Source: Candidatus Eisenbacteria bacterium (GTDB lineage: Bacteria; Eisenbacteria; RBG-16-71-46; CAIMUX01; JAHJDP01). Taken from it: a stretch of 64,000 nt of DNA. The notes beneath the pieces are model-generated. The model saw only the letters and a program-made list of their open reading frames with translations. It was not told the origin of the DNA and ran no database searches. Positions 8,883 to 21,350 of this stretch are shown in pieces. Each line of letters begins with the position of its first letter. The stretch's first letter is position 1. The translations under genes and the position numbers were made by a program. The stretch is from contig JAHJDP010000087.1 in assembly GCA_018831195.1 (NCBI GenBank), positions 124,001 to 188,000 on the forward strand. The letters run 5' to 3'.

Positions 8883-9452
8883 CCAGCGCCAATGACCTGG
8901 ATCTTGCCGGTCAGGGCCCTCGGGATCGTAAACGACCCTCCACACAGGATTACGTATCGCCGTAATTAATGGAAGAATGACGCCTCCCGCCAGCGCTCCA
9001 CACATTGTAAAAGAATACCGGCCCATACCCGCCCACTCACCCTCCTCCTGTCCGAAAAAGAGTGGGTATGTGCTAAGCCCCACCAAACCCCCGGCAAGAA
9101 TCCCCACTGGTATGGACGTCAGCACGGCGATTTCCAGCTTCGATTCAGAATAGACGCGTATTCTCTGCAGATCTTGATCTTCGGCGCAGGTCTCGGCAAC
9201 GGAAATAGTGAGCAGGCTATCAGAAAGACTCCAATCCGCATCGGGTTTTTCAAACCGGCACTTCTGATCATTGGCGTATTCGATCTCAAGCCGCACCGCA
9301 TTCTGGATTTTCTTCAGCGCCTTTTGATCAATCCCGGGAAGTTCGTATGTTTTTGTCGCCCGGTCGGGCGCCAAGCTCTCATTATCGGCCGCCGAAACAG
9401 ATGTGGGCAGGAGGACGCAGAGGATAAACAGCATGGCTCGGATCACCGCCAT
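8880..9452 (-). CDS. Exported membrane protein of unknown function
   Basis: The 190-residue protein has a clear signal peptide (residues 1-21, ending 'VSAAD'). A soluble region follows with two cysteines ('DQKCRFEKP', 'AETCAEDQ'). Next come two hydrophobic glycine-rich segments (about 110-130 and 145-165), which are likely membrane spans. The C-terminus is short and polar ('DPEGPDRQDPGHWRW'). A G-rich ribosome site (AAGGGGGC) lies upstream. No family is recognised. Position upstream of the SIMPL gene on the same strand suggests an envelope role. Confidence 0.6.
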   Translation of the reverse strand: MAVIRAMLFILCVLLPTSVSAADNESLAPDRATKTYELPGIDQKALKKIQNAVRLEIEYANDQKCRFEKPDADWSLSDSLLTISVAETCAEDQDLQRIRVYSESKLEIAVLTSIPVGILAGGLVGLSTYPLFFGQEEGEWAGMGRYSFTMCGALAGGVILPLITAIRNPVWRVVYDPEGPDRQDPGHWRW

Positions 9453-9529
9453 TGCGCCCCCTTATCACCATGAAAATTCAGACAGTCAAAAAACAAAAAT
9501 GGTGACACCCATCATTTGGCCGTGGGGAC

Positions 9530-11956
9530 CTAATCGATCCTCACTTTCAGCCGCTGCGCCAGCAATCGGAACGTCTCGGTCCATTGCCGGGCCCAGGCGT
9601 TCCCGCTCTCGGCGGTCTCTGCGATCTGGGTGTAGTGCGATCCAAATATCTCGTAACAGACAATCTGTGGATAGACCGTATCGACATGGACGGGGAGCTT
9701 GTCCAACAGGCGCGTCCCGGCCTCCAGTCGCGCCAGTTGACGCGTATCCAATGGCTTGCTCCGAAGCTCATGGGCCAGTCTCTTCAAGCTATCCCGCAGG
9801 GTGAGGGCCATTTCATCTTTGTCCAGCTCAACGCCCGCCGCACCGGCTTCATCCCATAGTGACTGAAAACGATCCGCATCCGGTTCATCGCTTGCGAGTG
9901 TTTCATGTACAAGTTGATCGAGCGCAATCCCGGCGGCGGCTTGCAGGCGCCGTGGGCCCGGCAAACCGAGGTTGGCCAGCATCCGCATAAGAGGCGCGTT
10001 GCGTTCATAGATTTGCCGGTAGCTGGCGTCGGCCTCCAACAATGACGCCTGCAGGATCTTGTCGAGGATCCGGCGCTGTTCCTCAAGAAAAAGGGATTTG
10101 ATCGAATAGGTCCGCGATTCAAAATACCGGTCGACAAGACGCATCACCTGTGGGTAATCGGCGCTGGAAAATGCCGAGGAGAGCTCCCCGGAAGCCGTGC
10201 TCCATTTCTCCTCATCATCAAAGCGGCGGACGCCGGCATTGAGGTTTTGATCCCCCAAATGGAAGACGGCGAAATTCAATCCGGCTGATTCCAGCGTCAC
10301 ATTCGATGTCACCTCCATGGCGCCCAAGTCCAGCCGGGCCCTTCCCGCTTCGGTCGATTTCAGGGATTTCCGGGCCGTTGTATAACAATAGATCCGGTTT
10401 TCCTCGTCATCTTCCCCGAAGAGATGGGCGATCGCCGCATGCGCTCCCACTTGTTCGAGGTCGACAACCGCCGGAACAACATGCTTCATGTAAAGGGCGC
10501 GTCCGTTTCCCTCCAGCGGATCATTGCTGGATACCGACGAGAAACGCTTCAAGAACTCCTCTTCCAGATCAAGGCCAAGCGCTTCCCGCGCCAATTGGAT
10601 GACCCGTCCCGCATATTGAATGATTTGGATTGTCTCAATCCCGGATGGATCGGCAAAGAACCACCCGCAACTTGTGTACATCAACATCGCATGACGCTGA
10701 AGTTCCATCATCCTGAGAGCTTTTACGATTTCGCTCTGCTGCAGCGGGCGCGCCGCCTGCTCCGCGATGAATGCTTCCGGTTTGACCCGCTGCTGTTTGA
10801 GGAGTACCTCGATATAACTGTCCCGCGCCGCCCAGGGATCCTTGAAGATCTCGCGGCCTTTGTCTTCAAAGGCGGGCGCCACGGTATCCCGCAGCCAATC
10901 CAGGGACTCGCGCAGCGGTGTGCGCCAAGCCTGGTTCCATCCCGCCCGCGAACCGACCTCACAACCACAATTACTGCGCCAGCGCTCAATCCCATGGCTG
11001 CAGCTCCATGAGGTGTCTTCCTGTATTTCAACTTCGTATTCAGGCGGAAATTTTTCCAGATACTCGCCGTAATTTGTTAAACGAATTTGGCCGCGTGACG
11101 TGATTTTCTGAAGCGCATAGGCCAACGCCATCTCGCCGAACCGATGATGATGACCATAACTCTCGCCGTCAGTGGCAATGTGGACCAGCTGGGCATGCCG
11201 TCGCTGATCGGAAAATCCGTCTTGGAGGCGGCGGGCGAAGTTCTCGCCCGAAGAGAGCAGCCCTTCAAAGGCGATCGCCTTCGCAATCGGGCCGTCGTAG
11301 AAAAAGAGACTCATCGTGCGGCCGGAGGGAAGTTTGACGAGATAGGCCCTGGTCGGATCGATCTTCTGTCCGTTCACTTCGGTCCACGCATCGCTATCGA
11401 GAGGCCGGACGCGGCGGGCCTGATGGGGCGCCAGGATGGCAAAACGCATCCCGAACTCCGCCATGATGTCCAACGACTCCAGATCGACGGCGGTTTCCGG
11501 TAGCCACATCCCCTCCGGCTCCCGGCCGAAACGGGATTCAAAATCCCTGCGCCCCCAAATAACCTGCGTCCGCTTGTCGCGTGTATTGGCCAATGGAAGA
11601 ATGATGTGGTTATAGGCCTGAGCGATCGCGTTACCGTGGCCGGAGTACACCCGCCGGCTGACGTCGTCGGCTTCCCGAAGCCGTGGCGCCAGCTCGGGCC
11701 GCCTCCTCTCCATCCAAGAGAGCAATGTTGGGCCGAAATTGAAGCTGATACGGGAATAATTGTTAACGATGGTAACGAGGCGTTCTTCATCGTCGAGAAT
11801 GCGGGCCATCGTGTTCGGGATATAACATTCTTCGGTGATGCGGTCGTTCCAATCATGATATGGGGCGGCCGAACCCTGTATTTCAACCGCTTCAAGCCAG
11901 GGATTCTCCCGGGGCGGTTGATAAAAATGCCCATGCACGCAGAGAAAACGCTCCAT
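9530..11956 (-). CDS. Glycoside hydrolase family 57 protein with DUF3536 region
   Basis: The 808-residue protein begins with the GH57 hallmark 'CVHGHFYQPPRENPWL'. It continues with 'GMWLPETAVD' (probable nucleophile Glu near residue 154) and 'HIATDGESYGHHHRFGE' (probable acid Asp near residue 260). The C-terminal half matches the DUF3536 region that accompanies this GH57 subgroup. GH57 enzymes are retaining alpha-glucan enzymes (amylases, branching enzymes, 4-alpha-glucanotransferases); the activity of this subgroup is not certain. It has no signal peptide, so it is cytoplasmic. It follows glgB by 17 bp in the malQ-glgB-GH57 operon, so a role in glycogen or maltodextrin turnover is likely. 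Confidence 0.9.
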   Translation of the reverse strand: MERFLCVHGHFYQPPRENPWLEAVEIQGSAAPYHDWNDRITEECYIPNTMARILDDEERLVTIVNNYSRISFNFGPTLLSWMERRRPELAPRLREADDVSRRVYSGHGNAIAQAYNHIILPLANTRDKRTQVIWGRRDFESRFGREPEGMWLPETAVDLESLDIMAEFGMRFAILAPHQARRVRPLDSDAWTEVNGQKIDPTRAYLVKLPSGRTMSLFFYDGPIAKAIAFEGLLSSGENFARRLQDGFSDQRRHAQLVHIATDGESYGHHHRFGEMALAYALQKITSRGQIRLTNYGEYLEKFPPEYEVEIQEDTSWSCSHGIERWRSNCGCEVGSRAGWNQAWRTPLRESLDWLRDTVAPAFEDKGREIFKDPWAARDSYIEVLLKQQRVKPEAFIAEQAARPLQQSEIVKALRMMELQRHAMLMYTSCGWFFADPSGIETIQIIQYAGRVIQLAREALGLDLEEEFLKRFSSVSSNDPLEGNGRALYMKHVVPAVVDLEQVGAHAAIAHLFGEDDEENRIYCYTTARKSLKSTEAGRARLDLGAMEVTSNVTLESAGLNFAVFHLGDQNLNAGVRRFDDEEKWSTASGELSSAFSSADYPQVMRLVDRYFESRTYSIKSLFLEEQRRILDKILQASLLEADASYRQIYERNAPLMRMLANLGLPGPRRLQAAAGIALDQLVHETLASDEPDADRFQSLWDEAGAAGVELDKDEMALTLRDSLKRLAHELRSKPLDTRQLARLEAGTRLLDKLPVHVDTVYPQIVCYEIFGSHYTQIAETAESGNAWARQWTETFRLLAQRLKVRID

Positions 11957-11973
11957 CGGTACTTCCTTACATT

Positions 11974-13884
<1,911 letters not shown>

Positions 13885-13886
13885 GG

Positions 13887-15998
13887 TTATTCTCCTTCGC
13901 TCCCGCTCCGCAGCCTGTTTATATCCCGCAATATTTCAACCATACCACTATTTTCCGCGGCCTCCTCCAATGAGAGTCGCATTTTTTGGCGCCAATTGGG
14001 ACGTTCATAAGAACCGGTCCCTGGAATGTTTTGCTGCGCTATCTCACCCCAAAGATCCTCCAGCGTTACCTGCACGGCTTTGACGGGATCGGCCGCCATA
14101 ACCCGCAGACAGGCGGCGAGCACCGCGCCGGCGCCATCACCATCCGCCAGCAAACCCCGGCGCCGGAAAGACTCCATCAGCGCCGCCTTGACCCGCTCCC
14201 GGTGTCCCCGTTCCCGTCCCGCTTCCTCATCATCCAGCAACTTTAACTCGATCCGCAGATCAATGTCGCGCCCCTCCCACCACCCGGCGAAGGTCGCCGT
14301 ATCGTGCGTGTTCAATCCGACGACACTATTTGGGGGCGTCGGCGAAATCGCATGTGCCGGATCCGCATTCATCTGAAACGGCAGTACGGCGCAACGATAG
14401 ATGCCGTGCCGCTCCATCGATTCGCGCACCGCGCCGGGTACCGTTCCCAAATCCTCTCCAATGATAAGGGTCCGGCTGCGATGAGATTCTATACAAAGGA
14501 TCGCGTAGAGTTCATTCGCAGGATAACGAACATAGATCCCTTGCGTCGCATCGGCGCCGCGTGGAACCCAGTAGAGGCGATGGAGACCCATGACATGATC
14601 GATCCGCGCCATCCCCGCCGGACGGAAGATATGCCGCACCGCATTGATAAAGTAGCGGTGTCCCTCTTCGCGAATCACCTGCGGATGCAGCGGCGGAAAC
14701 CCCCAATTCTGGCCGCCGCGGAAAAAATCATCCGGCGGCGCGCCGCCCGCGGCATCCCACACAAAAAGATTCTGATGCCGCCACGCATCAAACCCATCGG
14801 GATGAACGCCCAATGGGATATCCAAGTAGAGCGCCGCGGAACTCTCCTCGGTGAGGCGATCCAATTGCCGCTGCAGTGAATATTGTACATAGAGATGATA
14901 ATCGCGTGCGAAGTCGCTGCCCTCGTCATGATCGAGCGCGCCTTGTTTCTGGCGGCTCGGCCAAAGGTGCCACGTTTCATTCCGCAACTCGAACATGGAC
15001 CGGAAGCGGGCATAATCCCAGGCGGCGGGCTTGCCTCTCAGATAGGATTGAAAGGCGGGCCGTTCACCCTCGCCCGAGTGAAAAAAGGTCCGCGCCAGGG
15101 GCTCCAACACCTTGCGCTTCAGCTCCATGAGTCGTTTGAAGTCGACATGGCCTGCGGATCGCAGCTCTTCCACGCTTTTCCGAAAATCCAAAGAGGCGAC
15201 CTGCTGTTGGGCCTCCGGCGCCGCCTCGAACTCGGGCAGGGCGGCCGGGTCGAGATAGATCTCATTCCAGAAGAGACGGCTCACCGGCATATAGGGGCTT
15301 GGCTCGAAAGGCTGATCGAGGAAGGCGGGGAAGAGGGGCAGGGTCCCGACGAAATCGCCGCCCAAGGACTCGGTCCACTTCAAAAGGTGTCGAAGATCCG
15401 ACAGGTCACCGGCCCCCCAATCCCTTTTCGATCGGAGCGCGTAAAGGGGGGCGAAGAGGCCCCAAATTTTGGGGTCCGATTCCGGATCGGGTTGATAGGC
15501 GCGGCGGGGCGCATGGATGATCAACGACGTGACCGTTGTCCCGCCAACCTCAAGGGATAGATGATGATAGCCGTATGGAAGTTTCCCCGGCGGACGCCAA
15601 CGACAAGCGCAAAAGCGCTCCCCATCGATCGTGCTCTCCTCCAGGATCTCCAGATCTTCACGACGGATGGGCTGGGTCGTCTCCGCGCCGTTCTCCTGCC
15701 GGATACATCCTTCGAGGGCCGCATCTCCTCTACCCACCGGCAGCCGGATAACGATCGATCCCCGGCCGCGGAGAACGGTCACCGGCTCCAGGGGTTTCCG
15801 CCAGAGCGCCACCTCGTACTGCCGAATCGCATGGGCCGCATCACTCATCCCGCGGATCGGCGCGCCCAGGGCGCGGAGGATCTGAATGAGAAACTCCGGT
15901 TCGGCCGACCTTCGGTTGCCATAAGTGTCTTGATAGGCCGTGCGCACACCATAAAGGGAGGCGAGCCGCTGCAAATCACGCGATGTTGGTGGTGTCAT
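13887..15998 (-). CDS. malQ: 4-alpha-glucanotransferase (GH77)
   Basis: MalQ disproportionates maltodextrins in the cytoplasm. The 703-residue protein has the larger bacterial architecture, with an N-terminal beta-rich domain (about 1-165) before the GH77 barrel. The motifs seen are 'WGAGDLSDL', '[16 protein letters not shown]', '[19 protein letters not shown]', '[19 protein letters not shown]' (nucleophile Asp), '[11 protein letters not shown]' (acid Glu) and '[13 protein letters not shown]' (third Asp). It is the first gene of malQ-glgB-GH57. The upstream gap to the divergent S9 peptidase (about 210 bp) holds an inverted repeat that could be an operator. Confidence 0.95.
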   Translation of the reverse strand: MTPPTSRDLQRLASLYGVRTAYQDTYGNRRSAEPEFLIQILRALGAPIRGMSDAAHAIRQYEVALWRKPLEPVTVLRGRGSIVIRLPVGRGDAALEGCIRQENGAETTQPIRREDLEILEESTIDGERFCACRWRPPGKLPYGYHHLSLEVGGTTVTSLIIHAPRRAYQPDPESDPKIWGLFAPLYALRSKRDWGAGDLSDLRHLLKWTESLGGDFVGTLPLFPAFLDQPFEPSPYMPVSRLFWNEIYLDPAALPEFEAAPEAQQQVASLDFRKSVEELRSAGHVDFKRLMELKRKVLEPLARTFFHSGEGERPAFQSYLRGKPAAWDYARFRSMFELRNETWHLWPSRQKQGALDHDEGSDFARDYHLYVQYSLQRQLDRLTEESSAALYLDIPLGVHPDGFDAWRHQNLFVWDAAGGAPPDDFFRGGQNWGFPPLHPQVIREEGHRYFINAVRHIFRPAGMARIDHVMGLHRLYWVPRGADATQGIYVRYPANELYAILCIESHRSRTLIIGEDLGTVPGAVRESMERHGIYRCAVLPFQMNADPAHAISPTPPNSVVGLNTHDTATFAGWWEGRDIDLRIELKLLDDEEAGRERGHRERVKAALMESFRRRGLLADGDGAGAVLAACLRVMAADPVKAVQVTLEDLWGEIAQQNIPGTGSYERPNWRQKMRLSLEEAAENSGMVEILRDINRLRSGSEGE

Positions 15999-16045
15999 GG
16001 CCCGTGAATCCCCTGCTGTGGTGTCAGATTTCCATTCGGCGGCCA

Positions 16046-16066
16046 GGTGGTCTGATTCAAACCACC
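16046..16066. promoter_or_regulatory. Inverted repeat between malQ and the S9 peptidase gene
   Basis: GGTGGT and ACCACC are separated by nine bases within the roughly 210 bp divergent intergenic space. It lies about 50 bp before the malQ start and 145 bp before the peptidase start. The placement suits an operator or a leader hairpin. No matching regulator is encoded nearby, so the role is inference. Confidence 0.35.
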
Positions 16067-16211
16067 AAGCAACGGGATGATGTCAGATGGGGAGGTCTCA
16101 AACAAGAGAGGAGAGGCCTCATCCCGCTTGCTCCCCATCCACCCTACCGCTACCTTCCTCGAAGGGATGGTGTGGTCGCTATCGAAACCTTGGAACGGGG
16201 AGGATCGGGTC

Positions 16212-18155
16212 ATGAAGCGCAGATCAATAGGAGGCTTAACCCTCTTATGTGTCGGACTCATTTTGGTGTCCGCCGCGGCCTGGATAGGCCTATCGGGTTG
16301 TGGGGGGAAGAAAGGGCTTCCGGAAATCATTTCCAGAGAAGTCCTTTTCGGCAATCCGGAGCGCGTCAGCCCAAGATTGTCCCCTGACGGCGAGCGGATG
16401 GCCTATATCGCGCCCGAAGAGGGTGTCCTTAATGTTTGGGTGCGCACCGTCGGCAAAGATGACGACATAGCGGTCACCCACGATCGCGGCCAGGGAATCC
16501 GCGGTTACTTCTGGGCCAAGAACAACGAGCAGATTCTTTATGTACAAGATAAAGATGGGGATGAGAACTGGCATGTCTATGCCGTCCCCGCCGGGGGCGG
16601 CGACGCGATCGACCTGACTCCGATTGATGGCGTGCAGGCGAGAATTGTCGCCGTCAATGAAGATTACCCAAACGAGATCATGGTCTCGATTAATGACCGG
16701 GTACCCCAGCTCCATGATGTCTACCGTGTCGATATCAAAACCGGCGAGCGCACCCTTGAGGCGCAAAACGATTTGGGCGCCGTCGGCTGGATCGCCGATC
16801 ACGATTTTGTTTTGCGAATCGCCCAGATCCCGACACCGGACGGCGGCTTTGCCATTTTGCACCGGGCGACCCCCGAGGCGAATTGGGAGCTGCTCATGTC
16901 ATGGGGCAGTGTCGACGCCCTCACAACCGATGTCGCCGATTTCGCAGGAGACAATCAGACCCTTTACATGATCAGCAGTATCGGTTCCAACACCGCCGAG
17001 CTGCGGGCCTATGACATTAAGACCGGAGTGACGGAGGTTATCGCGAAGGATTCCGTCGCCGATGCCGGTGGGTTGTTCATTCATCCCAAGACCCATAAGG
17101 TTCAGGCCGTCGCCTTTACAAGAAATATGCGGGAATGGAAAATCCTCGATCCCGACGTTGAGGCTGATTTCGCCGCCCTAAGAAAAATTCATGCCGGCGA
17201 GATCCGCTTCTCGGATCGGGATGACAACGACGCGACCTGGCTGGTCGCCTACATGCAGGATGACGGCCCGGTCGCCTATTACTCTTACGAACGGGCGACA
17301 AAGAAGGGAACCTTCCTCTTTACACACCGGCCGGAACTGGAAGGTCTGCCCTTGGCCAAGATGGAGCCGATATCTTATACATCGCGGGACGGATTAACAA
17401 TTCACGGATACTTGACACTTCCGATCGGCGTTAAGGCGGAGAATCTCCCCACGGTCCTAAACATTCATGGCGGCCCCTGGTATCGGGACACCTGGGGATA
17501 CAATCCTGAAGCGCAATGGCTGGCCAATCGCGGCTATGCCTGCCTTCAAATTAACTTCAGAGGCTCAACCGGATACGGAAAGGAATTTGTCAACGCCGGC
17601 GATAAGGAGTGGGGCGGCCGGATGCAGGACGATATCACCGACGGCGCCAAATGGATCATCGAGCAAGGGATCGCTGATTCAACGCGGATTGGTATCTACG
17701 GCGGTTCCTACGGCGGGTACGCTGTACTTTCCGGCCTGACAACGACACCCGATCTCTATGCCTGCGGTGTCGACATGGTCGGCCCTTCAAATTTGATTTC
17801 ATTTATACAAACAATTCCACCCTACTGGGAACCATTGAAAATTTTATTCGGCCAGCGCGTGGGGAATCTGGAGACGGATACAGAGTTCCTGAAGTCGCGG
17901 TCGCCGCTCTTCTTCGTCGATAGGATTCAGGCGCCGCTCTTTATTGCGCAGGGGGCGAACGACCCCCGGGTGAACCGCGAAGAATCCATACAGATTCGCG
18001 ACGCCCTGCTGGAAGAGGGCAAGGTTGTGGAGTATCTCGAGTTTGCCGACGAGGGTCACGGATTCGCGCGGCCGGAGAATCGCTTGAAATTCTACGCCGC
18101 GGCGGAAAGATTCCTGGAGGCGCATCTCCACGGCCGGTTTGAACCGGAACGCTAA
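16212..18155 (+). CDS. S9 family (prolyl oligopeptidase-like) peptidase lipoprotein
   Basis: The start is placed at an ATG with a strong GGGGAGGA site. An upstream extension of 45 codons has no ribosome site and would disrupt the signal. The 647-residue protein begins with a lipoprotein signal ending 'GLSGCG' (Cys30). An N-terminal beta-propeller of WD/TolB-like blades follows ('RVSPRLSPDGERMAYIAPEEG', 'GYFWAKNNEQILYVQDKDGD'). The C-terminal alpha/beta-hydrolase domain carries the nucleophile elbow 'GIYGGSYGGYAV' (Ser near residue 499), then 'FIAQGANDPRVNREES' (Asp) and 'EFADEGHGFARPEN' (His). It is probably an exo- or oligopeptidase attached to the outer or inner membrane. It is transcribed away from malQ. 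Confidence 0.9.
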   Translation: MKRRSIGGLTLLCVGLILVSAAAWIGLSGCGGKKGLPEIISREVLFGNPERVSPRLSPDGERMAYIAPEEGVLNVWVRTVGKDDDIAVTHDRGQGIRGYFWAKNNEQILYVQDKDGDENWHVYAVPAGGGDAIDLTPIDGVQARIVAVNEDYPNEIMVSINDRVPQLHDVYRVDIKTGERTLEAQNDLGAVGWIADHDFVLRIAQIPTPDGGFAILHRATPEANWELLMSWGSVDALTTDVADFAGDNQTLYMISSIGSNTAELRAYDIKTGVTEVIAKDSVADAGGLFIHPKTHKVQAVAFTRNMREWKILDPDVEADFAALRKIHAGEIRFSDRDDNDATWLVAYMQDDGPVAYYSYERATKKGTFLFTHRPELEGLPLAKMEPISYTSRDGLTIHGYLTLPIGVKAENLPTVLNIHGGPWYRDTWGYNPEAQWLANRGYACLQINFRGSTGYGKEFVNAGDKEWGGRMQDDITDGAKWIIEQGIADSTRIGIYGGSYGGYAVLSGLTTTPDLYACGVDMVGPSNLISFIQTIPPYWEPLKILFGQRVGNLETDTEFLKSRSPLFFVDRIQAPLFIAQGANDPRVNREESIQIRDALLEEGKVVEYLEFADEGHGFARPENRLKFYAAAERFLEAHLHGRFEPER

Positions 18156-18285
18156 GAGGATATTCCGGTTCTCTGCGGGCCGAGATGTGGTCTTGGCTAT
18201 GGCTTGATAGGATACTTAACCGATGACGGGGACGTTTCGCTTGATGGGCGGGCGTCCCCGCTTCATGACAATAAGAATGTAAGCT

Positions 18286-20232
18286 ATGAAATTCAGGCCG
18301 CTACAGATTTTTCTCATCGCCGCCACCGCTGTCATTCTCTTTCTCGGCATTAACTGGGGGCTTCCCGACACCAGCCGCATGGAGATCCTTTTTCGCGAGA
18401 CGCCCTTGACCCCGGAGCAACAATCTCTTCTGAATTCGTTGACCCAAGCCTACTTCGCCGGGCGTGAGGCGGCCGATACGGAGGCGCTTGAACAATTTCA
18501 GCAAGGGAAAATTCCAGAAGCCTATACGGCGACGGAGACCGGTAAGGTTTTAAGCGAAGAAGAGAAATTTCGTTCCCTGCGGCGTTATATAATCGGAAGT
18601 TGCGCCGTCGATGAGAGAAAACCCTTTATCGCTCTGGCCCGCATGAATCCCGTCGCCCTCGATTTCAACCCCCGTGGCTTTATGTATGGCGGGACCTATC
18701 TCTACCCTCTCGGCCTCTCCCTTTTCCTCATGGAAGGAACGGGACTCATCTCCGCCACAAAAGAGATGAGCGCCTATATCGAACAGCCGGAGAAGATCGC
18801 GCGATTCTACATCGCCGGCCGGATGTTGAACATTCTCGCCTATCTCGGAATATCGATCTTGCTGATCCTTTTCGGGCGCGATTGGATCGGCGGCACGGCG
18901 GGTACACTCTCTTTGGCGGCCTGGTCCCTCTCGACCTTGCCGTTAAACCAAGCCCTGGTCAGTAAACCGCATCTCTATGCCGCATTCTGGATCTTTCTCG
19001 GACTCTATCTCCTCTACCGGTATTCTCGGCTGGGCCGCCGCCGAATTTTGTTCCTCAGCGCCGTGGCCTTCGGGCTGGGCGCGGGGAGCAGTCTCGTGGC
19101 CGCGGCGGCCTTTATCTTTTATCCGGCATTCTTGATTCGTTTCAAAGAGTTGCAGCGATCTTTCTTCGATCTTCTTCTTGTTTCAGGTGGCGCCTTTCTG
19201 GCCTTCGTGATCACAAACCCGTATGTCCTCATACACCCTGAACAATACCATCTGACGATTGTGCAACTCGGCTCGGCGGAAGGCCCGGGCCACGCCGTCT
19301 TTGAAATTAAAAAGGGGTTGATGACACTCAGAGATTTCTTTTTCAGGTCCTACTCCTTCCCGCTTGCCTTTGCCGGCGCGATCGGAGCGGTCATACATCT
19401 CATCCGCAAACCGGAGCCTCTTATCCCAAGTCATCTCCGCGGCGATTCCCGACGACACTTGCCTATTCTTAAAAAACCCCGGGCGCAGATGCCGTATCAC
19501 GGTGAAACAAAAACAATTCGTCGCGAGCCGTCGCCGCGGAATCTGCGGGAACCTTCTTACCTCCGCCGTCTGGCCGTGACTTGGCTCATCCTGCTGTTAA
19601 CCCTCAGCTTCACCAACGGCCGGGTGCGCCACATGTTGTTTCTGGGTCCGATCGCCTGCCTGCTCATCGGGGACGCCCTGAATCGTTTCATTCATCACCG
19701 TGGCCGGATTCCCGGCCTGTTAAAATCCGCCGTAGGATTCCTGCTTTTCATCCCCGGGATCTATTTCACGATACTTTTCGCTGGTGATGTCATCCAAGAC
19801 GATCGTTGGATGAATCCGACGCGGGAATGGGTAGAGAGCGCTAATTTAACAAAAACGACAACCCCAAATATGGCAACCGGCATAACAGCCCAAACCACAC
19901 TCGGATTCTTTGACCGGCCCGATCCTGTTTATCATCCACCCATTCCGTTCCTGGGATCGAGAATTCTGAATCTCCATGAATACAGGAACGGTGAAACGGA
20001 TCCGGATTATGTCATCCTCGGAAATTTTTTCGATGACCGGGAGAGTTGGGAGAATCACCCGCTCTATTCGCACTATCGATTGGCCCGGGATCTCGGGGAT
20101 AAGGCCTCGCTGCACAGGTTCCTATTTTTCAGGACGGCAAGTCAGTCGAGAATGACCGGTTGGATTTACGAGCGCCTTCCAATAAATCCTGATAAAGGCG
20201 GGTCAACGCCTGCATCCGAAGATCCAAACTAA
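18286..20232 (+). CDS. Polytopic membrane glycosyltransferase-like protein (GT39/PMT type)
   Basis: The 648-residue protein has about ten hydrophobic segments, beginning with residues 5-25. The first large loop contains Asp in 'DTSRMEILF' where GT-C enzymes place catalytic acids, and later 'RMNPVALDFNPRGFMYGGTYLYP'. A basic cytosolic-looking insert lies near residues 385-425, and a soluble C-terminal region follows. The topology fits GT-C enzymes that use lipid-linked sugars (PMT/ArnT group). The ribosome site is weak. Its 3' end overlaps the convergent glycosyltransferase gene by 104 bp. Substrate unknown. Confidence 0.7.
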   Translation: MKFRPLQIFLIAATAVILFLGINWGLPDTSRMEILFRETPLTPEQQSLLNSLTQAYFAGREAADTEALEQFQQGKIPEAYTATETGKVLSEEEKFRSLRRYIIGSCAVDERKPFIALARMNPVALDFNPRGFMYGGTYLYPLGLSLFLMEGTGLISATKEMSAYIEQPEKIARFYIAGRMLNILAYLGISILLILFGRDWIGGTAGTLSLAAWSLSTLPLNQALVSKPHLYAAFWIFLGLYLLYRYSRLGRRRILFLSAVAFGLGAGSSLVAAAAFIFYPAFLIRFKELQRSFFDLLLVSGGAFLAFVITNPYVLIHPEQYHLTIVQLGSAEGPGHAVFEIKKGLMTLRDFFFRSYSFPLAFAGAIGAVIHLIRKPEPLIPSHLRGDSRRHLPILKKPRAQMPYHGETKTIRREPSPRNLREPSYLRRLAVTWLILLLTLSFTNGRVRHMLFLGPIACLLIGDALNRFIHHRGRIPGLLKSAVGFLLFIPGIYFTILFAGDVIQDDRWMNPTREWVESANLTKTTTPNMATGITAQTTLGFFDRPDPVYHPPIPFLGSRILNLHEYRNGETDPDYVILGNFFDDRESWENHPLYSHYRLARDLGDKASLHRFLFFRTASQSRMTGWIYERLPINPDKGGSTPASEDPN

Positions 20233-21331
20233 AGCGTTTCTGAATCCGTTCCGGCACACCGGCGAGGTCGGGAGAGATGAGCAGTGTCTCCAAGATCGCC
20301 GCGGCCAGGGCCGAGGCATCCTCCGGCGGAACCATCCGGCCCAAACGGCCCTCTTCCAAAAGATCGGGGACCCCTCCGACCGCCGTCGACACGACCGGGC
20401 ACCCGGCGGCCAGCGATTCGATCAGCGAGACCGGTGTCCCTTCATTGAAACTGCAGACAACCGAGAGATTAAGGTCGCTGTAGATCGGGGCCAGATCCTT
20501 CTGCCATCCGATAAAGTGAAAGACATTCTGTAGATTGAGGGTTGCGACCAGCTTCTCGATCCGCTCCCTCGTTTCTCCCTCGCCGATAACGATGAAATGG
20601 GTCGCCGGAAGCCTGTTTTTCACAATTTCAGCGGCCTGTACAAAGAGCTCATGATTCTTGATCGGCGCCATCCGGCCGATGATGCCCACCAGCGGAATGT
20701 CACTCGGGAGTTCCAGCCTGCGCCTGAAAATTCCCTGCCCCCGGGCTGTTGTTTTCAATTTCTCCAGATCAAATCCGAGGGGCAAGACGGTGATGCGGTC
20801 TTCGGTTGTTATTCGGTATCTCTCCCAGAGCTCGCGTTTGAGACCCTCGCTGAGTGTGATGATCGTTGTGGAGATCTTCGCGGCAAACCGTTCGAGCTTC
20901 AGGAAAATAGCTGTTTGCCAGCGGCTGAAGTAACCATGAAAGACATGTCCGTGATAGGTGTGAAGAATGACGGGGACTCCGGCGAGGTGCGCGGCGAGAC
21001 GGCCGATGAACCCCGCCTTTGCGGTATGGGTGTGAACAATATCGGGCTTCTCCCGGCGGAAAAGACGATAGATCTTGAAGATCGCCACAAGATCTTTGAA
21101 GGGATTCAGGGACCGGCCGAGTTCCGGAATGATTTCCGGCGCCACCCTGTATTGATCGGCGAGATACGACATATCCCCTTCATCCGCACCAAGGCGGCCA
21201 CTGAGCAACCGGCAATCGTAACCGGCCTCCTTCAGCCTGGCGACGGTAAGAATGACCTGCGCCGCGGCCCCGCCGATATTGAGGCGGGATATGACGTGAA
21301 AGACTCGGATACTTTTCGTTTCGGTTCGCAT
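20129..21331 (-). CDS. Glycosyltransferase family 4
   Basis: The start is placed at the ATG giving 'MRTETKSIRVFHVISRLNIGGAA' (400 residues); the longer frame would use TTG. The N-terminal glycine-rich acceptor loop 'SRLNIGGAAAQV' is present, as are 'DIVHTHTAKAGFIGRLAA', the central 'VGIIGRMAPIKNHELFVQAA' and the C-terminal donor motif 'SFNEGTPVSLIESLAAGCPVV' (E..E). This is a typical WcaI/PelF-like GT4 involved in surface glycan assembly. It starts about 20 bp after the preceding GT4 gene, so the two form an operon. The C-terminal coding end overlaps the convergent membrane protein gene by 104 bp. Confidence 0.88.
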   Translation of the reverse strand: MRTETKSIRVFHVISRLNIGGAAAQVILTVARLKEAGYDCRLLSGRLGADEGDMSYLADQYRVAPEIIPELGRSLNPFKDLVAIFKIYRLFRREKPDIVHTHTAKAGFIGRLAAHLAGVPVILHTYHGHVFHGYFSRWQTAIFLKLERFAAKISTTIITLSEGLKRELWERYRITTEDRITVLPLGFDLEKLKTTARGQGIFRRRLELPSDIPLVGIIGRMAPIKNHELFVQAAEIVKNRLPATHFIVIGEGETRERIEKLVATLNLQNVFHFIGWQKDLAPIYSDLNLSVVCSFNEGTPVSLIESLAAGCPVVSTAVGGVPDLLEEGRLGRMVPPEDASALAAAILETLLISPDLAGVPERIQKRFSLDLRMQALTRLYQDLLEGARKSNRSFSTDLPS

Positions 21332-21350
21332 GGATGATGGCTGCCCCTCT

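Noticed and set aside
16077-16211. 45-codon N-terminal extension of the S9 peptidase
   Set aside because: The strong ribosome site and lipoprotein signal both support the later ATG at 16212.
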